A stretch of DNA of 64,000 nt from MM2 sp035460165. Its GTDB lineage: Bacteria; Pseudomonadota; Gammaproteobacteria; Burkholderiales; Methylophilaceae. This document shows positions 51,033 to 60,196 of the stretch, one piece after another. The stretch is taken from NCBI GenBank assembly GCA_035460165.1, contig DATHWW010000018.1, positions 36,044-100,043 on the forward strand, read 5' to 3'. Numbering within the stretch: the first letter of the stretch is position 1; every line of letters begins with the position of its first letter. A program made the position numbers and the translations under genes. The notes beneath the pieces were generated by a model. It did no database searches. It had not been told where the DNA came from and worked only from the letters and a program-made list of their open reading frames with translations.

Positions 51033-51875
51033 ATGCTGAGTTATCGCCACGCCTTCCACGCCGGGAATCACGCCGATGTGCTCAAGCACGCCGTGCTGGC
51101 GGCGATGCTCGATTACTTCAACCAGAAGGACAAGCCGTATTGGGTGATCGACACGCACGCCGGAGCCGGCTGTTACCAGCTCGATACTGGCTTTGCGGCG
51201 AAGAATGCGGAGTACGAGTCGGGCATCGCACGGCTATGGGATCGCGACGACCTGCCAGCGATGCTGAAACGCTATGTCGAATTGGTGCGCAACACCAACC
51301 CGGACGGCAGACGCAAGCTCTATCCCGGCTCACCGCTGATCGCCTGGAATATCCTGCGCGCGGACGACCGGCTGCGCCTGTTCGAGCTGCATCCGACCGA
51401 TATCAAGCTGTTGCAGCAGACTTTCGACAGCGCAGGCCGACGCGTGCAAATCCAGCAGGCGGACGGTTTTGCCGGTCTCAAGGCGCTGCTGCCGCCGCCA
51501 CCGCGCCGCGCGCTGGTGCTGATCGATCCGCCATACGAGGTGAAGGAAGACTACCGCCAGGTGATCACGGCGCTGAAAGACGCGCTGCAACGTTTCGCGA
51601 CGGGTACCTATGCGATCTGGTATCCGCAATTGCAGAGGCATGAAGTCCCGGTGATGCTGGAAAACCTGAAAAAACTGCCGGTGAAGGATTGGCTGCATGT
51701 GGCTTTGGACGTCAACATGCCCAGCCCGGACGGTTTCGGCATGCACGGCAGCGGACTGTTCATCCTCAATCCGCCGTGGACGCTGTATGCCGCCTTGCAG
51801 GAAACGATGCCATGGCTGGTCAAAGCGCTGGGCGGCGAGGGCGCGAACTACACGCTGGAGAAAAGCGCAGCTTAG
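51033..51875 (+). CDS. rlmJ: 23S rRNA (adenine-2030-N6)-methyltransferase RlmJ
   Basis: Methylates A2030 of 23S rRNA. The 280-residue protein begins with the diagnostic MLSYRHAFHAGNHADVLKH and has the SAM-binding region VIDTHAGAG, the catalytic DPPY (165-168) and the late GSGLFILNPPW. Both RNA-modification genes, truC and rlmJ, are adjacent, which suggests a common transcript. It is followed by a 130-base spacer with no recognised structure. Confidence 0.95.
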   Translation: MLSYRHAFHAGNHADVLKHAVLAAMLDYFNQKDKPYWVIDTHAGAGCYQLDTGFAAKNAEYESGIARLWDRDDLPAMLKRYVELVRNTNPDGRRKLYPGSPLIAWNILRADDRLRLFELHPTDIKLLQQTFDSAGRRVQIQQADGFAGLKALLPPPPRRALVLIDPPYEVKEDYRQVITALKDALQRFATGTYAIWYPQLQRHEVPVMLENLKKLPVKDWLHVALDVNMPSPDGFGMHGSGLFILNPPWTLYAALQETMPWLVKALGGEGANYTLEKSAA

Positions 51876-52005
51876 GCCAGCAGTTGGCGATGCGTGTTGA
51901 TGGCTTGCTGCAGAAGGGCAGCCAGCAGCTTCTTCACCCACCTCGGCAATTTTTGAAAAAATTTCCTGTCAACAACTAAGTCTTCCTTAAATAAAGAGAA
52001 GAATT

Positions 52006-53058
52006 GTGAAAATCGCGCAAGTCGCTCCTGTGTTCGAGCGGGTTCCGCCCATTGCCTACGGTGGGACCGAGCGCGTTGTTTCCTATCTGACTGAAGAACT
52101 GGTGCGGCAAGGGCATGAGGTGACGCTGTTTGCCAGCGGCGACTCGGTCACCGAAGCGCACCTGGTAGCCACGGTCGAATGCAGTCTTCGAATGGCTTCC
52201 CTGCAGCAGGATTGGTTGGTGTACCAAACGATGCTGCTCGATCAAGTGGGGGCGATGGCGGAGGAGTTCGACGTCATTCATTTTCATACCGATTATCTTC
52301 ACTTCCCGCTGGCGAAAAGACTGCCCGTGCCGCATGTGACGACCTTGCACGGCCGGCTGGATTTGCCCGAGCTGGGGCCCTTGTATCGGCATTTCTGCGA
52401 TGTGCCGTTGATATCCATTTCGAATAGCCAGCGCAGTCCTTTGCCCTGGGTGTCGTGGCAGGGCACGGTATATCACGGGTTGCCGCTCGATCTGTATTCG
52501 TTATCGCCGAAGGCGGACGATTATTTTGTTTTTGTGGGGCGCATCTCGCCCGAAAAGCGCGTCGATCGCGCGATAAAAGTGGCGAAGCATGCGGGAAAAC
52601 GGCTTTATATCGCGGCGAAAGTGGACAAGGTCGACGAGGCGTATTTTGACGAGTGCATCAAACCCTTGCTGGAGCACCCGCTCATCGAATACCTCGGCGA
52701 GCTCGGCGAGGAGGAGAAGCACAGCCTCCTGCAAGGCGCTGCAGCGCTGCTCTTCCTGATTGACTGGCCCGAGCCTTTCGGCTTGGTGGTGATCGAGGCC
52801 TTCGCGTGCGGCACGCCGGTGCTCGCCTATCGGAACGGATCCGTCCCGGAGATTGTCGATGACGGAATAACCGGTTTTATCGTCTCCAATCAGGATGAGG
52901 CTTTTGCCGCCGTGGACCGTTTTGGCGAACTCGATCGGGCGCGTTGCCGACGGGTCTTCGAGCAGCGTTTTGCCGCGAAGCGCATGGCCGATGACTACCT
53001 CGCCATCTATCGGCGCCTGCAGCATGAGCCCTCTTGGAGCGAGGCGACAAGGATGTAA
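52006..53058 (+). CDS. GT4-type glycosyltransferase
   Basis: Retaining GT-B glycosyltransferase of 350 residues. The N-domain starts KIAQVAPVFERVPPIAYGGTE (the GGTE loop of family 4). The C-domain has FVGRISPEKRVDRAI (176-190), AAKVD and the EX7E motif EPFGLVVIE (Glu256, Glu264), then AFACGTPVLAY. The start is GTG at 52006. It ends two bases before the debranching-type enzyme gene, so the two act together, probably on an alpha-glucan, trehalose-like or oligosaccharide product. The acceptor is unknown. Confidence 0.88.
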   Translation: MKIAQVAPVFERVPPIAYGGTERVVSYLTEELVRQGHEVTLFASGDSVTEAHLVATVECSLRMASLQQDWLVYQTMLLDQVGAMAEEFDVIHFHTDYLHFPLAKRLPVPHVTTLHGRLDLPELGPLYRHFCDVPLISISNSQRSPLPWVSWQGTVYHGLPLDLYSLSPKADDYFVFVGRISPEKRVDRAIKVAKHAGKRLYIAAKVDKVDEAYFDECIKPLLEHPLIEYLGELGEEEKHSLLQGAAALLFLIDWPEPFGLVVIEAFACGTPVLAYRNGSVPEIVDDGITGFIVSNQDEAFAAVDRFGELDRARCRRVFEQRFAAKRMADDYLAIYRRLQHEPSWSEATRM

Positions 53059-53060
53059 TC

Positions 53061-55229
53061 ATGGTCAAGAAAATCCAGCTGGACGAGCAGTGGTACATTC
53101 TGGCGACCGCCGCGCCGCCGGATGATCGCCGCCGAGTGCTGAAGCACGACGATACGTTCGCGCTGTTCGATCGCTTTGGCGACATCCAGCCGATCGGCCT
53201 CGGCGACGAAGGCATCTACAACGACGACACGCGCTATCTTTCGCACCAGGAAATGCTGATCGACGGGCACCGCCCGATGTACTTGAATTCGTCGGTCAAG
53301 GAAGACAGCGGCGTTTTCGTCGTCGAACTGATGAATCCCGACATCGACCGGGCCGACAAGCCGCTCATCGAAAAAGGCCTCATGCACATTTTCCGGGCCA
53401 AGCTCTTGTGGGACGGCGCCTGCTACGAGCACATCCGCATCGTCAACTTCGGCCTCGAGCCGATCGAGATCACGCTCAGCATGGAGCTTGGCGCCGACTA
53501 CGCCGATATCTTCGAGGTGCGCGGCTACCAGCGGCAACAAAAAGGGGATTACCTCGATCCGACGATAGGCGATGCTGAACTGGTATTCGCCTACAAGGGG
53601 CTCGACCAGACAGTGCGCCGCACCCGCATTGAATTCACTCCGGCGCCCGACCTCCTCAGCACGTCGCACGCGGATTTCCTGCTTTCCCTGCCGCCCAAGG
53701 GCGAGGCTCATCTGTTCGTGACCGTGCACTGCGAGCTTGATAGCAAAAGGTCGTTCGAGCCGCGTGATTACTACGCTGCGCTGGAGTTGTCGTCGAAGAA
53801 AATCGGTCAACTCCTCAATGAGCGCTGCCAGATCACGACCTCGAACCAACTGGTCAATCGCTGGATCGACCGCTCGGCTTCGGATCTGGTGATGCTGACT
53901 TCGCGCCTGCCGGACGGCCTATACCCCTATGCAGGGGTGCCTTGGTATTCAACAACCTTCGGCCGCGACGGCATTCTGACGGCCTGGGAATGCCTCTGGC
54001 TCTATCCGCATCTTGCGCGCGGAGTCCTGCGGTTCCTGGCGGCGTCCCAAGCCACCGAAGAGAACCCGAAAAGCGATGCCGAGCCCGGCAAGATCCTCCA
54101 CGAGGCGCGCAAAAGCGAGCTGGCACTGCTCGACGAGGTCCCATTCCGACGTTACTACGGTACGGTCGACGCCACGCCTTTGTTTATCGGCCTTGCAGGC
54201 GCCTACTACGAGCGCACTGGCGACCTGGAGCTGATCCGGTCGATCTGGCCCAACATTCAGCTCGCCCTCGAGTGGATCGACCGCTACGGTGACGCCGACG
54301 GCGACGGCTTCGTGGAATACCGGCGGCGCAGCAAGACCGGCCTGGTACAGCAAGGTTGGAAGGATTCTCACGATTCGGTGTTCCACGCCGACGGGCAACT
54401 CGCCGATGCGCCGATCGCGTTGTGCGAAGTCCAGGGCTATGTCTACCAGGCGAAGCGCTACGCGGCGGAGCTCGCGGAGCTGCTCGGCGACGAGGCGCAA
54501 GCGCAGCGCCTGTGCGAAGACGCCGAACAGCTTAAACAACGCTTCAATCAGGCTTTCTGGTGCGAGGCGATCGGCAGCTATGCCTTGGCTCTGGATGGCG
54601 ACAAGCGACCGTGCGCGGTGCGCGCCTCCAACGCGGGTCACGCACTGTGGTCCGGAATCGCGAGCCAGGAGTACGCGGAGCGGGTCACCCGGCAACTGCT
54701 GGCCGAGGAATTCTTCTGCGGGTGGGGCATACGCACGCTCTCCAGCCGAGAAGCGCGTTACAACCCGATGGCTTATCACAATGGCTCGGTCTGGCCGCAC
54801 GACAATGCGTTGATCGCGGCGGGCATGGCGCGCTACGGGCTTAAAGAGGCGGCCATGGCCATTTTCGCCGGTATGTTCGACGTCAGTCTGCATGTGGATC
54901 AGCATCGACTCCCCGAGCTTTTCTGCGGTTTCGATAAACGCATGGGGGAGGGCCCCACCCTGTATCCCGTTGCGTGTTCGCCCCAGGCCTGGGCCGCAGC
55001 GAGCGTGTTCTATCTGCTGCAGTCTTCTCTCGGGCTCTCGTTCAATCCTGATCGCTCGGAGATTCAATTCCGCCATCCCAAATTGCCCAAGTTTATCGAG
55101 GCAGTAGAAATCAAGGGATTATGGACCAGGGAGGGTTGCGTCGATCTGCGTCTGCAACGCTATCCCAATAACGTAGGGATCGATGTCCTCAACAAGGAAG
55201 GTGGCGCCAAGGTGATCGTCGAGGCTTGA
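53061..55229 (+). CDS. amylo-alpha-1,6-glucosidase (glycogen-debranching type)
   Basis: A 722-residue glycoside hydrolase starting at ATG 53061 (AAGGA eight bases upstream). The N-terminal beta-sandwich (about 1-275; FALFDRFGDIQPIGLGDEGI, DDTRYLSHQEMLI) is that of debranching-enzyme N domains. The C-terminal alpha/alpha-barrel contains VPWYSTTFGRDGILTAWECL, GWKDSHDSVFHADG (likely catalytic acid region) and YHNGSVWPHDNALIAAG. It may act on branch points of glycogen or on a product of the preceding glycosyltransferase. No glgB, glgP or glgA is in the window. Confidence 0.88.
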   Translation: MVKKIQLDEQWYILATAAPPDDRRRVLKHDDTFALFDRFGDIQPIGLGDEGIYNDDTRYLSHQEMLIDGHRPMYLNSSVKEDSGVFVVELMNPDIDRADKPLIEKGLMHIFRAKLLWDGACYEHIRIVNFGLEPIEITLSMELGADYADIFEVRGYQRQQKGDYLDPTIGDAELVFAYKGLDQTVRRTRIEFTPAPDLLSTSHADFLLSLPPKGEAHLFVTVHCELDSKRSFEPRDYYAALELSSKKIGQLLNERCQITTSNQLVNRWIDRSASDLVMLTSRLPDGLYPYAGVPWYSTTFGRDGILTAWECLWLYPHLARGVLRFLAASQATEENPKSDAEPGKILHEARKSELALLDEVPFRRYYGTVDATPLFIGLAGAYYERTGDLELIRSIWPNIQLALEWIDRYGDADGDGFVEYRRRSKTGLVQQGWKDSHDSVFHADGQLADAPIALCEVQGYVYQAKRYAAELAELLGDEAQAQRLCEDAEQLKQRFNQAFWCEAIGSYALALDGDKRPCAVRASNAGHALWSGIASQEYAERVTRQLLAEEFFCGWGIRTLSSREARYNPMAYHNGSVWPHDNALIAAGMARYGLKEAAMAIFAGMFDVSLHVDQHRLPELFCGFDKRMGEGPTLYPVACSPQAWAAASVFYLLQSSLGLSFNPDRSEIQFRHPKLPKFIEAVEIKGLWTREGCVDLRLQRYPNNVGIDVLNKEGGAKVIVEA

Positions 55230-55314
55230 TTTATGCGGTGCGATGTTCGCGCTGGCTGCGCGACAGCCGTTTTAGTATCCTTCAATACTTCATCGACGCA
55301 TTCCGGATATACGC

Positions 55315-56616
55315 ATGACCATCTCTCCCGCAAGCCGCGCCCAAGCGCAGGCTCTCCTCGACTTCATCGACGCCAGCCCCAGCCCATGGCATGCCGTTCA
55401 AACAACCGAACAGCAGTTGCTGGCGCAAGGCTATGCGCGTCTTCTGGAGACGGAGCGCTGGCAATTGCGGGCAGGAGGCCGGTATTTCGTCGTGCGCGGA
55501 GGATCATCGATTATTGCCTTCGTGCTTGGTCAGCAAATGCTAGCGGACACCGGTTTCCGCATCGTCGGCGCGCATACCGATTCGCCGGGCTTGCGCCTCA
55601 AGCCGAAAGCGGCGCATGCCAGCGAAGGCGTTGTCCGTCTCGGCGTCGAGGTGTACGGCGGACCGATACTCGCGACTTTCGCCGACCGCGACCTGAGCCT
55701 GGCGGGGCGGGTGCATGTGCGTTCCGGCGATGGATTCGAAACACATCTCCTGCGCTTCGACGCACCGCTGGTGCGGCTGCCCAACCTGGCGATCCACATG
55801 AACCGAGAAGTAAACGAGCAGGGGCTGAAGCTGCATAAGCAGAACGAGTTGCCGCTGGTTGTCGGCATGGCGGATGGGACCGATCCGCAGCAAGGGTTTC
55901 TGCAGCAGGTTGCCAACGCGCTGCAGGTCGACACTGCGGATATTCTCACCTCGGAATTCAACGTCTACGACACACAGAAGGGCGCGTTCTGGGGAGCGGA
56001 GCAGGGGTTCATCGCGGATAGCCAGCTGGATAATCTGGCTTCCTGCCATGCGGCCTTGACGGCATTGCTGGCGCAGCAGAATCCGCTGGCCACCAGCGTG
56101 ATGGCGTTGTTCGATCATGAAGAAGTGGGCAGCGAGAGCGCCGCTGGCGCCGGCGGCAGTTTCATTGCGGACGTGCTGGACCGTATCGCGGCACACGCCG
56201 GGCTGGACGAAGAAGGACGCCGCTGCACCCAGGCCCGCAGCTTTTTCGTCAGTGCCGACATGGCGCATGCCTGGCATCCCAATTTTCCTGCCGCATACGA
56301 GCCGCATCATCGCGTGGCGGTCAATGCCGGGCCGGTGATCAAGAGCAACGCCAACCAGCGTTACAGCACCGGGGCCGAATCCGCCGCGCGCTTTATTGCG
56401 CTGTGCGAAAAGGCGGGCGTGCCGGTGCAGCAATACGCGCATCGCACCGATCTTGGCTGCGGCAGCACCATCGGCCCGATCGTTTCCGCACGCCTGGGGA
56501 TGAGCAGTATCGACGTGGGTTCGCCGATGTGGGCGATGCACAGCCTGCGGGAAAGCGCCGGCGTGCTGGATCACGGCTACATGATTAGTGCGCTGACCGC
56601 CGTCTACGCTTCCTGA
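55315..56616 (+). CDS. apeB: M18-family aminopeptidase (ApeB/PepI type)
   Basis: Zinc aminopeptidase of 433 residues, likely a dodecameric tetrahedral enzyme in the cytoplasm that prefers acidic or neutral N-terminal residues. Metal and catalytic motifs: GAHTDSPGLRLKP (His87, Asp89), DHEEVGSES (catalytic Glu), FFVSADMAHAWHPNF, and RTDLGCGSTIGPI. It follows the debranching gene by 85 bases without a clear terminator. The ATG follows GGATATACGC. Confidence 0.93.
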   Translation: MTISPASRAQAQALLDFIDASPSPWHAVQTTEQQLLAQGYARLLETERWQLRAGGRYFVVRGGSSIIAFVLGQQMLADTGFRIVGAHTDSPGLRLKPKAAHASEGVVRLGVEVYGGPILATFADRDLSLAGRVHVRSGDGFETHLLRFDAPLVRLPNLAIHMNREVNEQGLKLHKQNELPLVVGMADGTDPQQGFLQQVANALQVDTADILTSEFNVYDTQKGAFWGAEQGFIADSQLDNLASCHAALTALLAQQNPLATSVMALFDHEEVGSESAAGAGGSFIADVLDRIAAHAGLDEEGRRCTQARSFFVSADMAHAWHPNFPAAYEPHHRVAVNAGPVIKSNANQRYSTGAESAARFIALCEKAGVPVQQYAHRTDLGCGSTIGPIVSARLGMSSIDVGSPMWAMHSLRESAGVLDHGYMISALTAVYAS

Positions 56617-56667
56617 CAAAATTCACATACCACGGCAACCTGAGCCGCTGCCGGCTGTCATCTTGTC

Positions 56668-56910
56668 ATGGATGACGTGATCAATATTTCGCAGTGGCTG
56701 GCTATGGTGGTTACCTTGCTGGCGGCGTGGCTGGTCTCTTCCAAGACCAAGCGCATGCGCAACTGGGGGTTCTGGCTGTTTACCGCCGGGAATTTCCTCT
56801 GGGTGTTCTGGGGGTGGCATATGAGTGCCTATGCCTTGATCGCATTGCAGTTCGGTTTGCTGTTATTGAACATACGCGGCGTCCGCAATAACGAGCCCGC
56901 GCAGAAATAG
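56668..56910 (+). CDS. small membrane protein of unknown function
   Basis: An 80-residue protein with three hydrophobic segments at about 7-23, 32-48 and 50-68 separated by SSKTKRMRN. The WGFWLFTAGNFLWVFWGWH stretch is strongly aromatic. Similar small proteins occur in many bacteria without assigned function. It lies 51 bases after apeB and is followed by a hairpin. Confidence 0.7.
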   Translation: MDDVINISQWLAMVVTLLAAWLVSSKTKRMRNWGFWLFTAGNFLWVFWGWHMSAYALIALQFGLLLLNIRGVRNNEPAQK

Positions 56911-56945
56911 AAAAAGGCCTGCCATCCGGAGCCGGATGGCAGGCC
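56911..56945 (-). terminator. strong terminator for the molybdopterin enzyme gene
   Basis: GGCCTGCCATCCG (56916-56928) pairs with CGGATGGCAGGCC (56933-56945), a 13-bp stem with a 4-base loop. On the minus strand it is followed by TTTTT, so it terminates the gene ending at 56953. It may also end the plus-strand gene, though that side lacks a T-run. Confidence 0.85.
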
Positions 56946-56952
56946 AACCGCT

Positions 56953-59094
56953 CTAGCGCGATGCTTCTACTTGCACCAGATTATCCGACAGGCTGGGCGC
57001 GTGGCCCATGTTCACGAACTGATCCGAACTGATGACGTTGACCGCGCCGCCACCCTTGTTGCGGCTGCGCCAGTAGCCCAGCGTCGCCACCACCACGCCC
57101 GGCTGTGTGTCGTCAGTCACCCGCGCGTCGCCGTGGAATTCGCCACGGTCGTTGAATACGCGGATGAAATCTCCGTTGTTGATGCCGCGTGAGGTGGCGT
57201 CAGCCGGGTGGATGAGCACGTACTGCTCGCCCTGGCCGCGTACCTTGTGTTCTTCATTCGCATACTGCGAGTTGAGGAAGCCATGGCTCTTGGGGGTAAC
57301 GATATTCAGCGGATACTTCTGCGCCAGCGCGGGGTTGGTCTCCGGGCGTTCGCGCGAGGGTACGTAGCTCGGCAATGGATCGATCGGCTCGCCGCCCTGG
57401 AAGGCATCGTAAAGCTGGCGGAAGGGCGTAGCGACGAAATTGCCGCCGGCTGCGGCGCTGCTCTTGAACTCGACTTTGCCGGAAGGCGTCGGGAAGTTAC
57501 CTTCCTTGTGCGGACAGCGGTCGGAGGGCGTGCCGACCTTGAGGTGCACGTAGCCGTCGCGTTTGAAATCCTCCATTGTTACCCCGGCCAGCGCGGGCGA
57601 CGTCCAATCCAGCGTGTCCTCCACCATCTGCACGTCGCTGCGCTGGAATTGCGGCTCGTCGAAGCCGAAGGTTTTTGCCAGGCGGCGGAATATCTCCGCA
57701 TTGGAGACGGCTTCGCCCGGCGCTTCGACGGCTTTCTGGTTGTAGGTCAGGTAGAAGTGTCCCCACGACAGGATCATGTCGTCCATTTCGGCCGCCATCG
57801 TCGCCGGCAGGATGATATCGGCGTAGGCGGCGGTATCGGTGATGAAGTGCTCGGCGACGACCAGGAAGAGGTCTTCGCGCTTGAGCCCTTCGACGATCTT
57901 GTTGGATTCGGGCGCCTGGCTGACCGGATTGGCGTTCCAGACCATCAGCGATTTCAATGGTGGATCGAGCGGCATTTCGCCGGTGAGCGCCTGGCCCAAT
58001 CGCAGGTTATTGATGACGCGCGTGCCCTCGGGGATATAGTCCGGGCGGCAGATTACGTCGAATTTCAGCGGGAATTCCCACAGCGGCATCTGCATCAACC
58101 CGCCGCCGACATGGCGCCACGCCCCGGTCAACGCCGGGATGCAGCACACCGCACGTATGGTCTGGCCGCCGCCATGATGGCGCTCCAGCGCCACGCCCAT
58201 GCGAATCGCGGACGCCTTGGCATCGAAAAACTCTTTTGCCAGCTTGCGGATGTCGGTCGCCGCAACGCCAGTAATGCCTTCCGCCCATTCCGGCGTACAG
58301 GTGGCAGCGCGCTCCTTCAGTTCCTCGAAGCCCAGCGTGTAGTTGGCAATATAGTCATGGTCCAGCAGGTCCTGTTCGATCAGCGTGTTGATCAGCGCCA
58401 TCGCTAGCGCGCCGTCGGTGCCCGGTTTGGGCATGATGTGCCAGTCGGCCTGCTTGGCGGTGAGCGACTTGTAGGTGTCGATGACAACCAGCTTGACGCC
58501 TTTTTTTTGCGCTTCATGAATAATGTGCCAATGATGCAGGTTGGTGCTGACCGAGTTGCAGCCCCAGATCACCATGTATTTGCTGTAGGCGAAACTCTCG
58601 GGATCGAGGCCGCCGGTCGGGCCCATGGTCATCAGCCAGGCGGTGGAGGAGCCGGAGCCGCAGAAGGTGCGTTCGCACACTGTCGCGCCCAGCTTGTTGA
58701 AGAATGGGTCGCCGACATTGAGGCCTTGTACGATGCCCTGATTGCCGAGGTAGCTGTAAGGCATGATCGCCTGCGCGCCGTGCTGCTGGATGATGTCCGT
58801 CCAGCGTGTCTTGATCTCGGAAAGCGCTTCGTCCCAGCTGATGCGTGCGAATTGGCGGCTGCCCTTGGGGCCGCGCCGCTTGAGCGGATACAGCACGCGG
58901 TCGGGATTGTGATGGTGGTTGGCGAAATCCTTGACCTTCACGCACAGGCCGCCGCGCGTCATCGGGTGTTCTGCTTTGCCTTGTACGTCGATGAGTTTGC
59001 CTTCCTTGACGGTGTAGGTCATCGCGCAGGTGTCGGGGCAGTCTTGCGGACAGCCCCCATGAAAGGTGGTGATGTTGTCGACGGGGGTGTTCAT
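56953..59094 (-). CDS. molybdopterin oxidoreductase (DMSO-reductase superfamily), stand-alone
   Basis: Molybdenum enzyme of 713 residues with an N-terminal [4Fe-4S] site Cys15-X3-Cys19-X3-Cys23-X27-Cys51 (GGCPQDCPDTC, GGLCVK) and the bis-pterin guanine dinucleotide fold. Landmarks are CERTFCGSGSSTAW near 150, VIWGCNS, and C-terminal PKSHGFLNSQYAN. No Tat signal, so it is cytoplasmic. No iron-sulfur or membrane-anchor subunit gene adjoins it. The substrate cannot be read; formate, thiosulfate/polysulfide, nitrate and others share the fold. A GTATAC-N6-GTATAC palindrome lies 38-55 bases upstream of the start. Confidence 0.88.
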   Translation of the reverse strand: MNTPVDNITTFHGGCPQDCPDTCAMTYTVKEGKLIDVQGKAEHPMTRGGLCVKVKDFANHHHNPDRVLYPLKRRGPKGSRQFARISWDEALSEIKTRWTDIIQQHGAQAIMPYSYLGNQGIVQGLNVGDPFFNKLGATVCERTFCGSGSSTAWLMTMGPTGGLDPESFAYSKYMVIWGCNSVSTNLHHWHIIHEAQKKGVKLVVIDTYKSLTAKQADWHIMPKPGTDGALAMALINTLIEQDLLDHDYIANYTLGFEELKERAATCTPEWAEGITGVAATDIRKLAKEFFDAKASAIRMGVALERHHGGGQTIRAVCCIPALTGAWRHVGGGLMQMPLWEFPLKFDVICRPDYIPEGTRVINNLRLGQALTGEMPLDPPLKSLMVWNANPVSQAPESNKIVEGLKREDLFLVVAEHFITDTAAYADIILPATMAAEMDDMILSWGHFYLTYNQKAVEAPGEAVSNAEIFRRLAKTFGFDEPQFQRSDVQMVEDTLDWTSPALAGVTMEDFKRDGYVHLKVGTPSDRCPHKEGNFPTPSGKVEFKSSAAAGGNFVATPFRQLYDAFQGGEPIDPLPSYVPSRERPETNPALAQKYPLNIVTPKSHGFLNSQYANEEHKVRGQGEQYVLIHPADATSRGINNGDFIRVFNDRGEFHGDARVTDDTQPGVVVATLGYWRSRNKGGGAVNVISSDQFVNMGHAPSLSDNLVQVEASR

Positions 59095-59131
59095 CTAGCT
59101 TCTCCTCAATGCGTTGGCAAGGGCGACGGCT

Positions 59132-59149
59132 GTATACCGTTCTGTATAC
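59132..59149 (-). promoter_or_regulatory. candidate operator upstream of the molybdopterin enzyme
   Basis: GTATAC (59132-59137) and GTATAC (59144-59149), each self-complementary, form an 18-bp inverted repeat with a 6-base spacer, centred about 46 bases before the ATG. The spacing fits binding of a dimeric regulator on one DNA face. The regulator is unknown. Confidence 0.45.
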
Positions 59150-59171
59150 TTCGCCCAGAATAAACCAACGC

Positions 59172-59205
59172 ATCCGGTTGAGCAACACCCTGAACCCAAC
59201 CGGAT
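59172..59205. repeat. inverted repeat downstream of sodC
   Basis: ATCCGGTTG (59172-59180) and CAACCGGAT (59197-59205), 9-bp arms with a 16-base loop, lie 17 bases after the sodC stop on the minus strand. It is a probable transcript-end hairpin, although only a short TTTATT follows after about ten bases. Confidence 0.5.
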
Positions 59206-59221
59206 TGGAGATACGGAATTA

Positions 59222-59746
59222 TTATTCGATCACGCCGCAAGCGATGCGTGCACCGCCACCGCCGAGAGGCTTGGGCTGGTCGCTGTAATTGTCGCCGCCT
59301 TCGTGGATCATCAATGCGCGGCCCTTGACGTCAGCCAGTTTGAGACGAGGGGCCACCATGGGCTGGCTGGCGACGCCGGCATCATTGACCAGCAGCACCG
59401 GCAGGTCGCCATGATGGCCGTGGCCTTCGGGTCCCTCGTGCTTGGTGGAGGATGCAGGATCGTAATGGCCGCCGGCCGCGCCGCCGACCACTTTCTTGCC
59501 GTCCTTTTCCTGCGTTTCGCAGCTCGGGTTCTGGTGGATATGAAAGCCGTGCGCCCCTGGTGACAATTGCTTGAGGCTGGGCGTAATCATCAGGCCGGTC
59601 TCGCTATCGCTGAGCACGACGGTACCGAGGACATCGCCGACGCCTTTCTCGCTGATCGCATGAACTTCGACGGTTTTTTCTTCTGCTGCAAACACGGGTG
59701 CCGCAGTCAGGCCGAGAATCGCCAGGGAGAGTAGGGTGCGTTTCAT
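59222..59746 (-). CDS. sodC: periplasmic Cu/Zn superoxide dismutase
   Basis: Dismutates superoxide in the periplasm. From the ATG at 59746 (AGGAG seven bases upstream) the protein has 174 residues with a signal peptide ending APVFA/AEEK. Metal-ligand motifs are GAHGFHIHQN (His69, His71), GGHYDP (His94), HGHHGDLP and the late IHEGGDNY. Cys76 and a C-terminal cysteine (ARIACGV) can form the family disulfide. A GGGGARIACGVI end is typical of bacterial SodC. It is a single gene; the frame remains open upstream but without protein features. Confidence 0.95.
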   Translation of the reverse strand: MKRTLLSLAILGLTAAPVFAAEEKTVEVHAISEKGVGDVLGTVVLSDSETGLMITPSLKQLSPGAHGFHIHQNPSCETQEKDGKKVVGGAAGGHYDPASSTKHEGPEGHGHHGDLPVLLVNDAGVASQPMVAPRLKLADVKGRALMIHEGGDNYSDQPKPLGGGGARIACGVIE

Positions 59747-59971
59747 GATGTTCTCCTGAGTGAAAGGGATTTTGATATTAGAACCTACTGAAATAAGCTC
59801 TAATCTTATCCGCAAATGCGCAGCGAGATGATGATGCTTTTGACCCGGTGGGCAGAGAACGTTCACCATAGGCATCGCTCCCCGCAGTCGTTACAATGGC
59901 CGCGAACAAACCCGACGCGTCCGCGTCGTTCGGATTGTTCGATCTCTTGCGACTCTGAAAGGAGAAGTCTC

Positions 59972-60157
59972 ATGCCTTACGTCAATGTCCGCCTTGCCGG
60001 CAGCCTGACCCGCGAACAGAAACAGAAAATCGCCGAAGAAATCACCGATACCCTCGAGCGCCTCGCGCACAAGCCAAAATCGTACACCTACATTACTTTC
60101 GATGAGGTCAAAGAGGAAAACTGGGCGGTAGCTGGGGAGTTGCTCGATCAGCTATAA
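59972..60157 (+). CDS. 4-oxalocrotonate tautomerase-family small enzyme
   Basis: A 61-residue tautomerase-fold protein. After Met removal the N-terminal residue would be the catalytic Pro (MPYVNVRLAG), as in 4-oxalocrotonate tautomerase. The helix TREQKQKIAEEITDTLERL and strand SYTYITFDEV match the family. A GGAG site lies nine bases before the ATG. The natural substrate is unknown; no meta-cleavage pathway genes adjoin it. It ends 39 bases before the cyclase start chosen here. Confidence 0.88.
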   Translation: MPYVNVRLAGSLTREQKQKIAEEITDTLERLAHKPKSYTYITFDEVKEENWAVAGELLDQL

Positions 60158-60196
60158 TCCGGTTTATTCATAATGGGTATACCGGGGAGCCGCAGC

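Noticed and set aside
59747..59875. Longer N-terminus for sodC
   Set aside because: An AGGAG site and a standard signal peptide mark ATG 59746; upstream codons lack these.
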